Of a stretch of 6,491 nt of DNA, positions 1 through 6,126 are shown piece by piece. The stretch lies in NCBI GenBank assembly GCA_023135215.1, contig JAGLTP010000537.1:1-6491 (forward strand). Direction: 5' to 3'. The translations under genes were made by a program, and so were the position numbers. Below the pieces are notes generated by a model that was given only the letters and a program-made list of their open reading frames with translations, ran no database searches and had not been told where the DNA came from. Position 1 is the first letter of the stretch; every line of letters starts with the position of its first letter. The stretch comes from Candidatus Heimdallarchaeota archaeon. Its GTDB lineage: Archaea; Asgardarchaeota; Heimdallarchaeia; Heimdallarchaeales; Heimdallarchaeaceae.

Positions 1-876
1 GAATTTGATGTTGACTCATTAGCTATAACTAATATTGACCTAAGTATCGATAATAGTGTAGGAAGTGTAGATATAGAATACGATAATAGCATGACAAAAC
101 TATTTGAAGCAACAATAAATGTTAAGGGAAGACCTGGCTCTAATATTGATGAAGCTCAGAATTTCGGGATGATAATAGAACCGACGAAGTTAATTATCAA
201 TTTTACTTCTGGAGAATATAGTTTCTTCTTCTGGAATAAGAAAGCATTTACCTACAACATTCTGGTAAAATTACATCCTTCTGCTGTTGTGGATTATTAT
301 GTAGATGCGGATACAGGTTCTGTTTCATTAACCACTAATGGAGTAGATAATCTCAACTTTAACGATATTTATCTCACATCTAATACTGGAAGAGTGACTC
401 TAGATATGAGTGGAACCGGTGACGCAACAATTCAGAATTTATATTTAGAATCAGACACAGGTAGAATTAGCGCTGACTTAGGTGAAGGAACTACATTAAA
501 TACAACAGAGGTTACCCTAACCACTGATACCGGTGGTATCACCTTCTCTTATACTAATTTGATTGTCACTGATGATATCTCTTGGTTTATTGAGACTAAC
601 ACCGGTTCAATTAACATGTTCATTACGCAGATTATGGTATTCCCATATGATGTGGAGAACGTATTTGATGTGATGACTAATACAGGCAGTATAACTGTTA
701 GTTTCTACTTTAACAATACAATTGGATATAGGTTTGACGGTTCAACATCTACTGGGACAGTTGATCTTCTTGGAGAAGATGATTTCTATGAATCTCCAGG
801 ATACCTGACTGCATCAAACAAATACAGTTTTACTTTAGATACAGACACCGGTAGTGTAACTGCAGAAGAGTTGTAA
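1..876 (+). CDS. Repetitive beta-rich protein, DUF4097/adhesin-like, 5'-truncated by window edge
   Basis: The frame is open from base 1, so the true start lies outside the window; an in-frame ATG at 91 is probably internal, because the residues before it already carry the same style of motif (NSVGSVDI). The visible 291 residues are rich in Thr, Ser, Asn, Asp and alternating hydrophobics, as in beta-strand solenoids. From about residue 102 a short motif, [DN]-T-G-[SRG]-[IV], recurs eight times, five of them exactly 24 residues apart. This resembles the DUF4097/putative adhesin type of beta-repeat protein, but the match is by pattern only. No membrane anchor is seen at the C terminus, which ends in a last repeat (DTGSVTAEEL); a signal peptide or N-terminal anchor would lie upstream. 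A surface or secreted location is inferred. It converges on the histidine phosphatase gene. Confidence 0.8.
   Translation, partial: EFDVDSLAITNIDLSIDNSVGSVDIEYDNSMTKLFEATINVKGRPGSNIDEAQNFGMIIEPTKLIINFTSGEYSFFFWNKKAFTYNILVKLHPSAVVDYYVDADTGSVSLTTNGVDNLNFNDIYLTSNTGRVTLDMSGTGDATIQNLYLESDTGRISADLGEGTTLNTTEVTLTTDTGGITFSYTNLIVTDDISWFIETNTGSINMFITQIMVFPYDVENVFDVMTNTGSITVSFYFNNTIGYRFDGSTSTGTVDLLGEDDFYESPGYLTASNKYSFTLDTDTGSVTAEEL
304..852 (+). repeat. Protein-level tandem repeat, 24-residue (72 bp) period
   Basis: The Thr codon of the T-G motif falls at 313, 385, 457, 529 and 601 (exact 72 bp steps), then at 682, 751 and 847 as the spacing loosens to 27, 23 and 32 residues. Motif copies include ADTGSV, SNTGRV, SDTGRI, TDTGGI, TNTGSI, TNTGSI, TSTGTV and TDTGSV. 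The DNA copies have diverged, so this is an old structural repeat of the protein and not a recent DNA duplication. The fixed period suggests one turn, or a two-strand unit, of a beta-solenoid with the T-G at the bend. Confidence 0.8.
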
Positions 877-886
877 TTCCACTCTC

Positions 887-901
887 TTTTTTTATTTTTT
901 T
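887..901 (+). terminator. Oligo-T terminator of the repeat-protein gene
   Basis: Two T7 runs separated by one A lie 10 bases after the stop codon of the plus-strand gene, with no preceding hairpin. T-tract termination without a stem is usual in archaea. The tract overlaps the last codons of the convergent gene. Confidence 0.55.
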
Positions 902-1514
902 AATCAGATGTTCCTTTTTTGTGAGTAATACTATTAAAACTGACTATTGAAACTCTCCCTTCTCTACTTAACTTTACGTGTGAAATAGAACATGTATCGA
1001 CATAGAAATTCCAGTAGTGAGATGGATGTGTTCCAGTCAAATAAACGAAAATAAGATTGATAGCTGCACCGTGGGAAACTAATACAACCTTCTCCTCTTC
1101 TTGAGTTCTTAACCTTTGAAAAAGACGATGCAATCTATCTAAGACTTGGTAGAAGGTTTCTCCATTAGGTATCAGAACATCATGAGGATTTGAAAACCAT
1201 TTCTTTTTCACTTCTGGAGAGAATGCTTCGTCAGCTGTTTTGCCTTCCCAATCCCCAAAAGAAATATCTAGTAAAAATGGTTCCTCTATAAATTCAGCAG
1301 AAGGTTGATGATCTTTGATTTTTGCAGCAGTGTCTTTCGCTCTAGATAGTTTACTATAATATATCTTCTCAATGGGTATTGAAGAGAGTTCAATTCCAGT
1401 TTTTATTGCATTTTCTATCCCAAGTTCAGATAAAGGAACATCCCTTCTCCCTCTAATCCTAGGTTCTCCAACGTTGAAAGCTGTTTCTCCATGTCTCACA
1501 ATGTAAATGTTCAT
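900..1514 (-). CDS. Histidine phosphatase family protein (phosphoglycerate mutase-like fold)
   Basis: This 204-residue cytoplasmic protein has all landmarks of the branch-1 histidine phosphatases (GpmB/CobC-like). The N-terminal R7-H8-G9-E10-T11 holds the phospho-accepting His8. S57-R-A-K-D-T-A supplies the second phosphate-binding Arg (R58), G87-D-W-E-G the likely acid Glu90, and S147-H-G the second His (H148). The length is typical. The substrate cannot be read from sequence: members act on phosphoglycerates, alpha-ribazole phosphate, sugar phosphates and others, and no cobalamin or glycolysis gene is adjacent to decide. The start is well fixed, since an in-frame TGA lies three codons upstream and the RHG motif starts at residue 7. 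No clear Shine-Dalgarno is seen; the TATA-like GTATATTT at 1535-1542 would put transcription start at or near the ATG, so the mRNA may be leaderless. No minus-strand T-tract follows the stop. Confidence 0.93.
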   Translation of the reverse strand: MNIYIVRHGETAFNVGEPRIRGRRDVPLSELGIENAIKTGIELSSIPIEKIYYSKLSRAKDTAAKIKDHQPSAEFIEEPFLLDISFGDWEGKTADEAFSPEVKKKWFSNPHDVLIPNGETFYQVLDRLHRLFQRLRTQEEEKVVLVSHGAAINLIFVYLTGTHPSHYWNFYVDTCSISHVKLSREGRVSIVSFNSITHKKGTSD

Positions 1515-1581
1515 GATTAATCATCTGAATTAGTAAATATACAATAAAAATTTATTTGTGCATAGAATTCAATTATCAGAG
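1515..1581. promoter_or_regulatory. Compact divergent promoter region
   Basis: This AT-rich stretch separates two divergent genes. On the minus strand GTATATTT (1535-1542) is centred about 25 bases from the phosphatase ATG. On the plus strand an AATAAAAATTTAT stretch (1543-1555) would place a start near 1575-1580, just before ATG 1582. Both are judged by eye against the archaeal TATA spacing of about 25 bases; no TFB-recognition element is convincing. Confidence 0.4.
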
Positions 1582-2403
1582 ATGTTCGAAGAGATAAATA
1601 AAGAATGGATGGATAATTACGAAAAAACCTATCAGAAGTACAAACCACAGTGGGATTATCATTACCAAAGCGTTAGACGATTCCTGAAATCTTGTATACC
1701 CGACGGGATAAAGACACTAGGTTTCATAGGTGTTACAAGTAAGATACCAGAATTAGATTTAGATATCTTAAACAAAATTGATGAAATTACTTTATTAGAT
1801 ATTTATGAGGAAGGTATGCTCAAGGCAAAAGAACATCTAAAATCAACATTTGGTTATGGAAAAGTTCATTTGAAAATTTTTGATATAACTCTAGGATTCG
1901 TTGATTCAATTGTAGCAGGTTTTCAAGAATATGATAATAGAAGATTAAATGAAGAAGAATTATTTCATAAGCTTGAATGTTCTGAATTTACATACAAAGA
2001 GTATAGAGGCAGAACATATGATTTTGTTCTTCATATGGGTTTAATGGATTATTATTTTATGCCTCTTTTTACTCAATATTGTCAGAAATTTATGCACAAA
2101 TATGACGATTTCTTTAAGTTGATGAAAAAACTGAACAATCAAGCAGTTAAGATCTCTCTCCAAGCTATTAATTCTATGCTCTCAACAAATAGCTGTTTAG
2201 TTCTTTCTTCCCCTATTACGAGAAAACCTGTAGGTGAAAAATGCTCACGATCTTTATTCTGGATACAAAATCTTGAAGAACATTTAAGGGACACTGGATT
2301 TATTATTGAAAAAGAATCGCGACACATTTGGGAAGAATTTCCTGAAAAAAATGGACACTCACATGGAATTTTAAATGTTTATTGTAAAAAAAAGAAGAAT
2401 TGA
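1582..2403 (+). CDS. Class I methyltransferase-like Rossmann-fold protein
   Basis: This 273-residue protein is not recognised at gene level. The order of strands fits a class I SAM-dependent methyltransferase: beta1 KTLGFIGVTSKIPE (about 44-57), beta2 with an acidic end EITLLDIYEEG (68-78), beta3 VHLKIFDIT (95-103), beta4 YDFVLHMG followed by MDYYF (146-159), helix, beta5 SCLVLSSP (204-211), and a terminal hairpin around TGFIIEKESRHIW and GILNVYCKK. The usual G-x-G-x-G loop after beta1 is degenerate (GFIGVTSKIPE), so cofactor binding is uncertain. A charged insertion sits at about 104-143. The substrate is unknown. The start is ambiguous: an in-frame GTG at 1558 would add eight residues, but the likely TATA element places transcription start downstream of it, so ATG 1582 is preferred. 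The C terminus is a Lys-rich tail encoded by an A-run. It converges on the minus-strand ADH-AOR cluster. Confidence 0.72.
   Translation: MFEEINKEWMDNYEKTYQKYKPQWDYHYQSVRRFLKSCIPDGIKTLGFIGVTSKIPELDLDILNKIDEITLLDIYEEGMLKAKEHLKSTFGYGKVHLKIFDITLGFVDSIVAGFQEYDNRRLNEEELFHKLECSEFTYKEYRGRTYDFVLHMGLMDYYFMPLFTQYCQKFMHKYDDFFKLMKKLNNQAVKISLQAINSMLSTNSCLVLSSPITRKPVGEKCSRSLFWIQNLEEHLRDTGFIIEKESRHIWEEFPEKNGHSHGILNVYCKKKKN
2386..2393 (-). terminator. Oligo-T tract (minus strand) ending the ADH-AOR cluster
   Basis: A run of eight A on the plus strand is T8 on the minus strand, 33 bases beyond the last minus-strand stop, and lies inside the Lys codons that end the convergent gene. It suits archaeal T-tract termination of the SCP2/ADH-AOR/HTH transcript. 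Inferred from position and composition only. Confidence 0.35.
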
Positions 2404-2425
2404 AGTAGGATAAGGTAATCAGATT

Positions 2426-2581
2426 TCAACAGCTTGAAAACACTTGAATTGTATCATCGATTTCTGTAGTAATCTCATATTTCTGATAAGCCTCTTTCGC
2501 AATTAATTCCAATATTTGACGTCTTATTGGATGAGAAAGAGCTGAAAATAATTCCATTTTGAGCTGAGTATCATCTGCCAT
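2426..2581 (-). CDS. Small ArsR-like helix-turn-helix N-terminal fragment, 51 aa
   Basis: Translation of the minus strand from ATG at 2581 gives a 51-residue protein whose residues 11-28 (LFSALSHPIRRQILELIA) match the first helices of ArsR/winged-helix regulators, where the 'ALSHPxRxxIL' signature is typical. The recognition helix and wing that normally follow are absent: after about residue 34 the chain becomes EITTEIDDTIQVFSSC and stops. Either this is a 3'-truncated remnant or a minimal protein keeping only the dimerisation/first-helix part. Only 22 bp separate its stop from the convergent gene, so no room is left for the missing part. It starts 31 bp after the ADH-AOR stop on the same strand and could be co-transcribed. 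A TTG three codons upstream is an alternative start; an in-frame TAA lies beyond it. No strong ribosome site is seen. Confidence 0.6.
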   Translation of the reverse strand: MADDTQLKMELFSALSHPIRRQILELIAKEAYQKYEITTEIDDTIQVFSSC

Positions 2582-2596
2582 ATTTCCCAAAATATT

Positions 2597-2611
2597 TGTG
2601 ATTTAGTCACA
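2597..2611. promoter_or_regulatory. Short palindrome TGTGA-N5-TCACA, possible operator
   Basis: Five-base perfect arms flank TTTAG in the 31 bp gap between the ADH-AOR stop and the small HTH gene. The layout is like a dimer-binding operator, and a winged-helix protein gene follows directly. The arms are short, so chance occurrence is quite possible; a weak RNA hairpin is an alternative. Confidence 0.3.
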
Positions 2612-2612
2612 T

Positions 2613-5600
2613 TTAGATGTTTTTGAATAACAAATCTTCGCACTTGATTAAATCTGTTATCTCTAATCTTTCTAATTCTTCTTTAGTAGGACATCCAGTT
2701 GCAGGATTATAATTCCTGTATTCATACCATTCTTTTAATTGAGTTTGGACATCTGGAATATTTCCTTCTGTAGGTCCATCTAGTTTCTGCAGCATTACTT
2801 TTGGTATTTTCTGTAATTCTGGTTTCCATCCCAATCTTAAATTCAGAATTCTTTTCAGTGCAAAAATCCTGTCTCCAAAGATAATCAAATCCTCAGCAGT
2901 AAAATTTTCATTCATTGCCATACTTAATAAGTCAGAAACCATTGGAACTGGAGGATTATAGAATAAACATATTGTCATTGCATTATAGAGCTGTCTATAG
3001 CTTTGAAGTCTTGCCATCTGTTTAGCTATTCCTTTACTTTCAAACCTATCTTCAGGTAGATTATCAATTTCCAATTCAGGAAATACAACTCCTTGTTGAA
3101 CTAAATACGCATCTCCATTACTATGACATGCTCCTCTAGGACTAGTTAAATATTGAATAGCCATTCCACTGAAAGCTCTTGGATCATGAAAAGGAACTTC
3201 TAAACCTGCTATCTGAGGTGCTAATTCGACTTGCAGAAAGCTTTCAGCTAATCTTTTGCTCCCTTCTGCTAGGAAGTTTCCAATTCCTTCACGATATGCG
3301 ATCATATCCAATAGTCTCATTAAAGTATCTGGGTTCCCAAATTCATACTTTATGTCATCAGTTATGATTGTATGATCAATTACTCCCTTTGAAACTAAAT
3401 CAAACAAAACTCCAATAGTTGTACCTGCTGAAATTGAATCCATACCATAATCATTTGCTATTTTATTCGCAAAAGATATAGCTTCTAAATCTCCAATCTT
3501 GAGGTTTGTACCAAAAGCTGCAATTGTTTCATATTCAGGACCTTTTGTTCTTCCTAGCTTGTATTTTCCTTCTGGAATTTCTATGATTCTACCACATTCT
3601 ATTGGGCACCTAAAACATCCTTTTCTACCTACTAGAATTGTTTCAGCCATACTTGCTCCAGAGATGTCATATGCTCCTTCAAAACTGGATTCTGACCAGT
3701 TTCTAATTGGCATATCCCCATACATTTCTATAGCTAGGTCTACGTAACCTGCAGTACCTAAATCTCGTGTTACTCCAACCATGAAATCGTCTTTAATATC
3801 ATCATAAGCTTCTATTGATCTATCTTTAAATTTTTCAGGTAACTTGAAATAATGGTCTGTACCCTTTACTGTAACAGCTTTCAGTTTCTTTGAACCCATA
3901 ATAGCTCCTAAACCTGTTCTTCCAGCTGCTCTACCTCCATCATTCATTATTGATGCAAATTTAACAAGATTCTCACCCGCTTGTCCAATACAAGCAATTT
4001 TGTATGTGTCATCATTCAAATCTTCGAACAATGATTCTTGTGTTTTAGATGTTCCTAAACCCCAATATTTAGTAGCATCTCTTATTTCAATTTTATCATC
4101 ATCTATGTGAAGATACACTGGTTTTTCTGCCGCTCCTTCAATGATAATTCCATCATATCCAGCAAATTTTAATTCTGGACCAAAATGACCACCAGAATTC
4201 GCTTCTCCCCAATAACCAGTTAGAGGAGATTTCGAGCAAATTGTAAATCTTCCTGAACAAGATGTTGGTAAACCTGTTAATGGCCCAGTCATAAAAATTA
4301 GTATATTTTCAGGTGATAAGGCATCCACATTTTTCTTGTTTAGAAATTTAAAATAATAATATGCAGCTAAACCACTTCCTCCAACAAATCTTTTTGCTGC
4401 TTTCATATCAAGTACTTCTTTCTTAACCACACCTGAAGTTAAGTTAACATGAAGTATCTTTCCTCTATAACCTCCTTTCTCTTCACCTAGCATATCAAGA
4501 AAGAGTCTTCTGATTTCTTCTTGATTTAGTTCTCGCGGATTGACCAAGGATCCAGTATCATTCAAAGCAAAATCAACTAATGTGCCTAGATTCTCCTCAA
4601 GCTGTTTTTTGCTTATTCCGAATTCACTGAGTTTTGTTTTCAAACCAATTTGATTTATTAGTTCTTCAATCTTGATTATTAATCTTTCAGCACCTTCTTC
4701 TGGAGTATCAAATGCTATACCGATTAAACTAGCAATCTCAGAGTATAATTTTGTTGTTTTCTCGTCTTCTAAACAATATTTCATCATAGGAAGTAATGTT
4801 ACGGAAACCATCTCACTGTGTGGTAATTTAAAAATCGCTCCTACTGAATGAGCTAACGCGTGTGCTCCTCCAATCTGACTATTCCCAATCGCTATACCTG
4901 CAATAGTTGCAGCATTGTGCATTTGTTCTCTGTATTCTAAATTATCTAAGTTTGAAACTGCATTAGGTAAATGTTCAAAAACCATTTTAATTGCTTGTAA
5001 TGCCATTGCATCCGAAAAGACATTTTTCCATTCAACAGTATACGCTTCTATTGCGTGAGCTAGAACATCTATTCCTACGGCAGCTGTAATGTCTGCAGGA
5101 AGTTTTATTGTTAAAATAGGGTCTACAATTGCAATGTCCGGAACAAGCTCTCTATGTGCTAAACTCAGTTTTTGTTTCGTTTCAGGATCTGTAATAACTA
5201 TTGCCCAGTTAGCTTCTGAACCTGTTCCACTAGTTGTAGGTATCGCTATCATCTTGGCTCTCTGCCTTAGAGTTAAAGGATCTTCAGGAAAGATACTGGC
5301 TATTTTCATATCTGGATTTTCATAAAGAACCCAAATGGCTTTAGCACAATCAATTACTGATCCTCCACCTACTGCTATTATCCAATCGACTTCTTCCTTT
5401 GTTGCATATTCCAGTCCTTCTTTTGCTAATGGAATAGTTGGTTCAAAAGATACTTTATCGAAAATAGTTACTTTGATTTCTCTCTTTTCCAATCTTTCAA
5501 CAACTTTCTGAACAATACCTAGCTCTACAAGAGCTCCATCTGTGACAATAAGAACGCTTTTCCCTTGAATCTCATCTAATTCTGATATTGAACCTTCTCC

Positions 5601-5636
5601 ATAAACTATTTTTCTTGGAGCAATGTAAAACCACAT
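2613..5636 (-). CDS. Fusion: iron-type alcohol dehydrogenase + aldehyde:ferredoxin oxidoreductase (tungsten AOR family)
   Basis: This 1007-residue protein joins two full enzymes. Residues 1-383 are an iron-containing alcohol dehydrogenase: nucleotide loop GGGS (90-93), PTTSGTGSE (133-141), and metal ligands Asp190, His194, His259 and His273, with His263 in the usual GGAHALAH motif. They interconvert alcohols and aldehydes with NAD(P)H. Residues 389-1007 are an AOR, starting with the usual YRGKILHVNL and containing the pterin-domain motifs GEANSGGHFGPELK (477-490) and GRTGLGAIMGSKKLKA (572-587). The 4Fe-4S ligands are C674-x2-C677-x3-C681 and C890; active-site candidates are E701/E703 (GPEYET) and His838 (GACH). 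AORs interconvert aldehydes and carboxylates with ferredoxin. The first Asp of both DxxG pterin motifs is Asn here (N728, N885). The linker is only about six residues (GEEKGG). The ATG at 5636 is the first after an in-frame TAG seven codons upstream. It follows the SCP2-like gene by 30 bp. No signal peptide, ferredoxin or cofactor-synthesis gene is visible. Confidence 0.93.
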   Translation of the reverse strand: MWFYIAPRKIVYGEGSISELDEIQGKSVLIVTDGALVELGIVQKVVERLEKREIKVTIFDKVSFEPTIPLAKEGLEYATKEEVDWIIAVGGGSVIDCAKAIWVLYENPDMKIASIFPEDPLTLRQRAKMIAIPTTSGTGSEANWAIVITDPETKQKLSLAHRELVPDIAIVDPILTIKLPADITAAVGIDVLAHAIEAYTVEWKNVFSDAMALQAIKMVFEHLPNAVSNLDNLEYREQMHNAATIAGIAIGNSQIGGAHALAHSVGAIFKLPHSEMVSVTLLPMMKYCLEDEKTTKLYSEIASLIGIAFDTPEEGAERLIIKIEELINQIGLKTKLSEFGISKKQLEENLGTLVDFALNDTGSLVNPRELNQEEIRRLFLDMLGEEKGGYRGKILHVNLTSGVVKKEVLDMKAAKRFVGGSGLAAYYYFKFLNKKNVDALSPENILIFMTGPLTGLPTSCSGRFTICSKSPLTGYWGEANSGGHFGPELKFAGYDGIIIEGAAEKPVYLHIDDDKIEIRDATKYWGLGTSKTQESLFEDLNDDTYKIACIGQAGENLVKFASIMNDGGRAAGRTGLGAIMGSKKLKAVTVKGTDHYFKLPEKFKDRSIEAYDDIKDDFMVGVTRDLGTAGYVDLAIEMYGDMPIRNWSESSFEGAYDISGASMAETILVGRKGCFRCPIECGRIIEIPEGKYKLGRTKGPEYETIAAFGTNLKIGDLEAISFANKIANDYGMDSISAGTTIGVLFDLVSKGVIDHTIITDDIKYEFGNPDTLMRLLDMIAYREGIGNFLAEGSKRLAESFLQVELAPQIAGLEVPFHDPRAFSGMAIQYLTSPRGACHSNGDAYLVQQGVVFPELEIDNLPEDRFESKGIAKQMARLQSYRQLYNAMTICLFYNPPVPMVSDLLSMAMNENFTAEDLIIFGDRIFALKRILNLRLGWKPELQKIPKVMLQKLDGPTEGNIPDVQTQLKEWYEYRNYNPATGCPTKEELERLEITDLIKCEDLLFKNI
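4470..4476 (-). other. Internal Shine-Dalgarno-like AGGAGGT at the ADH/AOR junction
   Basis: The minus-strand reading contains AGGAGGT exactly where the linker Lys387-Gly388-Gly389 is encoded, just before the AOR domain. This is the strongest ribosome-site match in the window, yet no ATG, GTG or TTG follows in frame within about 20 bases. It may be the relic of a formerly separate AOR gene, or a coincidence of Gly-Gly codons. The in-frame ATG of Met382 lies at 4493, upstream of it. Confidence 0.4.
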
Positions 5637-5642
5637 GAATAT

Positions 5643-5650
5643 CTTCCTCT
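5643..5650 (-). promoter_or_regulatory. Ribosome binding site of the ADH-AOR gene
   Basis: AGAGGAAG on the minus strand lies with its GAGG core about nine bases before the ATG at 5636. It supports this start and translation from an internal position of a polycistronic message, since the gap to the SCP2-like gene is only 30 bp. Confidence 0.5.
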
Positions 5651-5666
5651 GAATCTATCTATCTCT

Positions 5667-6077
5667 TTATAGAAATTCTGTATCAATTTTCTGTGCAGAA
5701 TTGACTAGCTCTTTTGCTGCTTTTGTGGCTCGCATAACCTTTGCTTTGTCTCCAACTAGCTTAAACTGACGTGTAAGTATTCCTTTAATTGGATCTAGAT
5801 CACCATTTATTACTTTCAGCCAATTTGAGTACTTGCCAATATACTGATATTCAGTTTTTGGAAGATCATCCCCTTCCTTAAAGAACTCTACACTTCTACA
5901 GTCACCATGCCATAAGTCTAGATAAAAAATGATTCTCTCATCTGATTTTTCATCAGGTTCTACTACAAAAAGAAAATCGCCTTCCCAAGTTTTTGCAGCT
6001 TCCTTGTAATCAGCAGAAGTGTTTAGTACTACCATATAAGCTTCAATCCATTCTCTAGTAAGAAATTTTATAGCCAT
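5667..6077 (-). CDS. SCP2-like (sterol carrier protein-2 fold) small lipid-binding protein
   Basis: The 136-residue soluble protein fits the SCP2 family in length and in its C-terminal half, where a strand-turn-helix pattern (NWLKVINGDLDPIKGILTRQ, 85-104, then FKLVGDKAKVMRATKAAKEL, 105-124) is characteristic: the region around 'G-x-L-x-P...G-x-L' followed by a hydrophobic 'L-x-G-D' strand and a closing helix. The N-terminal half (about 7-65) supplies helix and strands, including DFLFVVEPD and ERIIFYLDLWHGDC. Such domains form a hydrophobic tunnel for fatty acyl or other lipid-like ligands; archaeal members need not bind sterols, and no ligand can be read here. The start is fixed by an in-frame TAA immediately before the ATG. 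It is the first gene of the probable operon with ADH-AOR, 30 bp downstream, suggesting it binds or presents a hydrophobic substrate to that enzyme (inference). Confidence 0.8.
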   Translation of the reverse strand: MAIKFLTREWIEAYMVVLNTSADYKEAAKTWEGDFLFVVEPDEKSDERIIFYLDLWHGDCRSVEFFKEGDDLPKTEYQYIGKYSNWLKVINGDLDPIKGILTRQFKLVGDKAKVMRATKAAKELVNSAQKIDTEFL

Positions 6078-6126
6078 TTAATCACTTTATTCTATCCGTT
6101 CTAATGATACTTCAGCTAAACTAGTT

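Noticed and set aside
900..1514. Naming the phosphatase cobC or gpmB
   Set aside because: The catalytic motifs are shared by the whole superfamily and neighbours give no pathway clue, so a specific symbol is not supported.
2139..2327. Minus-strand open frame of 62 codons inside the methyltransferase-like gene
   Set aside because: It lies wholly opposite a gene with clear secondary-structure pattern, has no ribosome site and no recognisable domain; a shadow frame.
2404..2425. Frameshifted continuation of the small HTH protein
   Set aside because: Only 22 bases remain before the convergent gene and none of the minus-strand frames encodes a recognition-helix sequence.
3179..5325. Plus-strand open frames (3179-3367, 3499-3747, 5089-5325) opposite the ADH-AOR gene
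   Set aside because: They mirror conserved ADH or AOR motifs on the other strand, and their translations show no family resemblance.
2613..5636. The gene as a bacterial-type AdhE (aldehyde dehydrogenase-alcohol dehydrogenase)
   Set aside because: The Fe-ADH is at the N terminus and the second half has AOR pterin motifs and 4Fe-4S cysteines, not the NAD/CoA aldehyde dehydrogenase fold with its catalytic Cys.
5650..5665. Short GATA-type tandem (ATCTATCTATCTCT) between the SCP2-like and ADH-AOR genes
   Set aside because: Too short and low in complexity to call a functional repeat; it is simple AT-rich spacer next to the ribosome site.
5667..6077. Reading the SCP2-like protein as evidence of sterol metabolism
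   Set aside because: SCP2 folds bind many hydrophobic ligands and no sterol-pathway gene is present.
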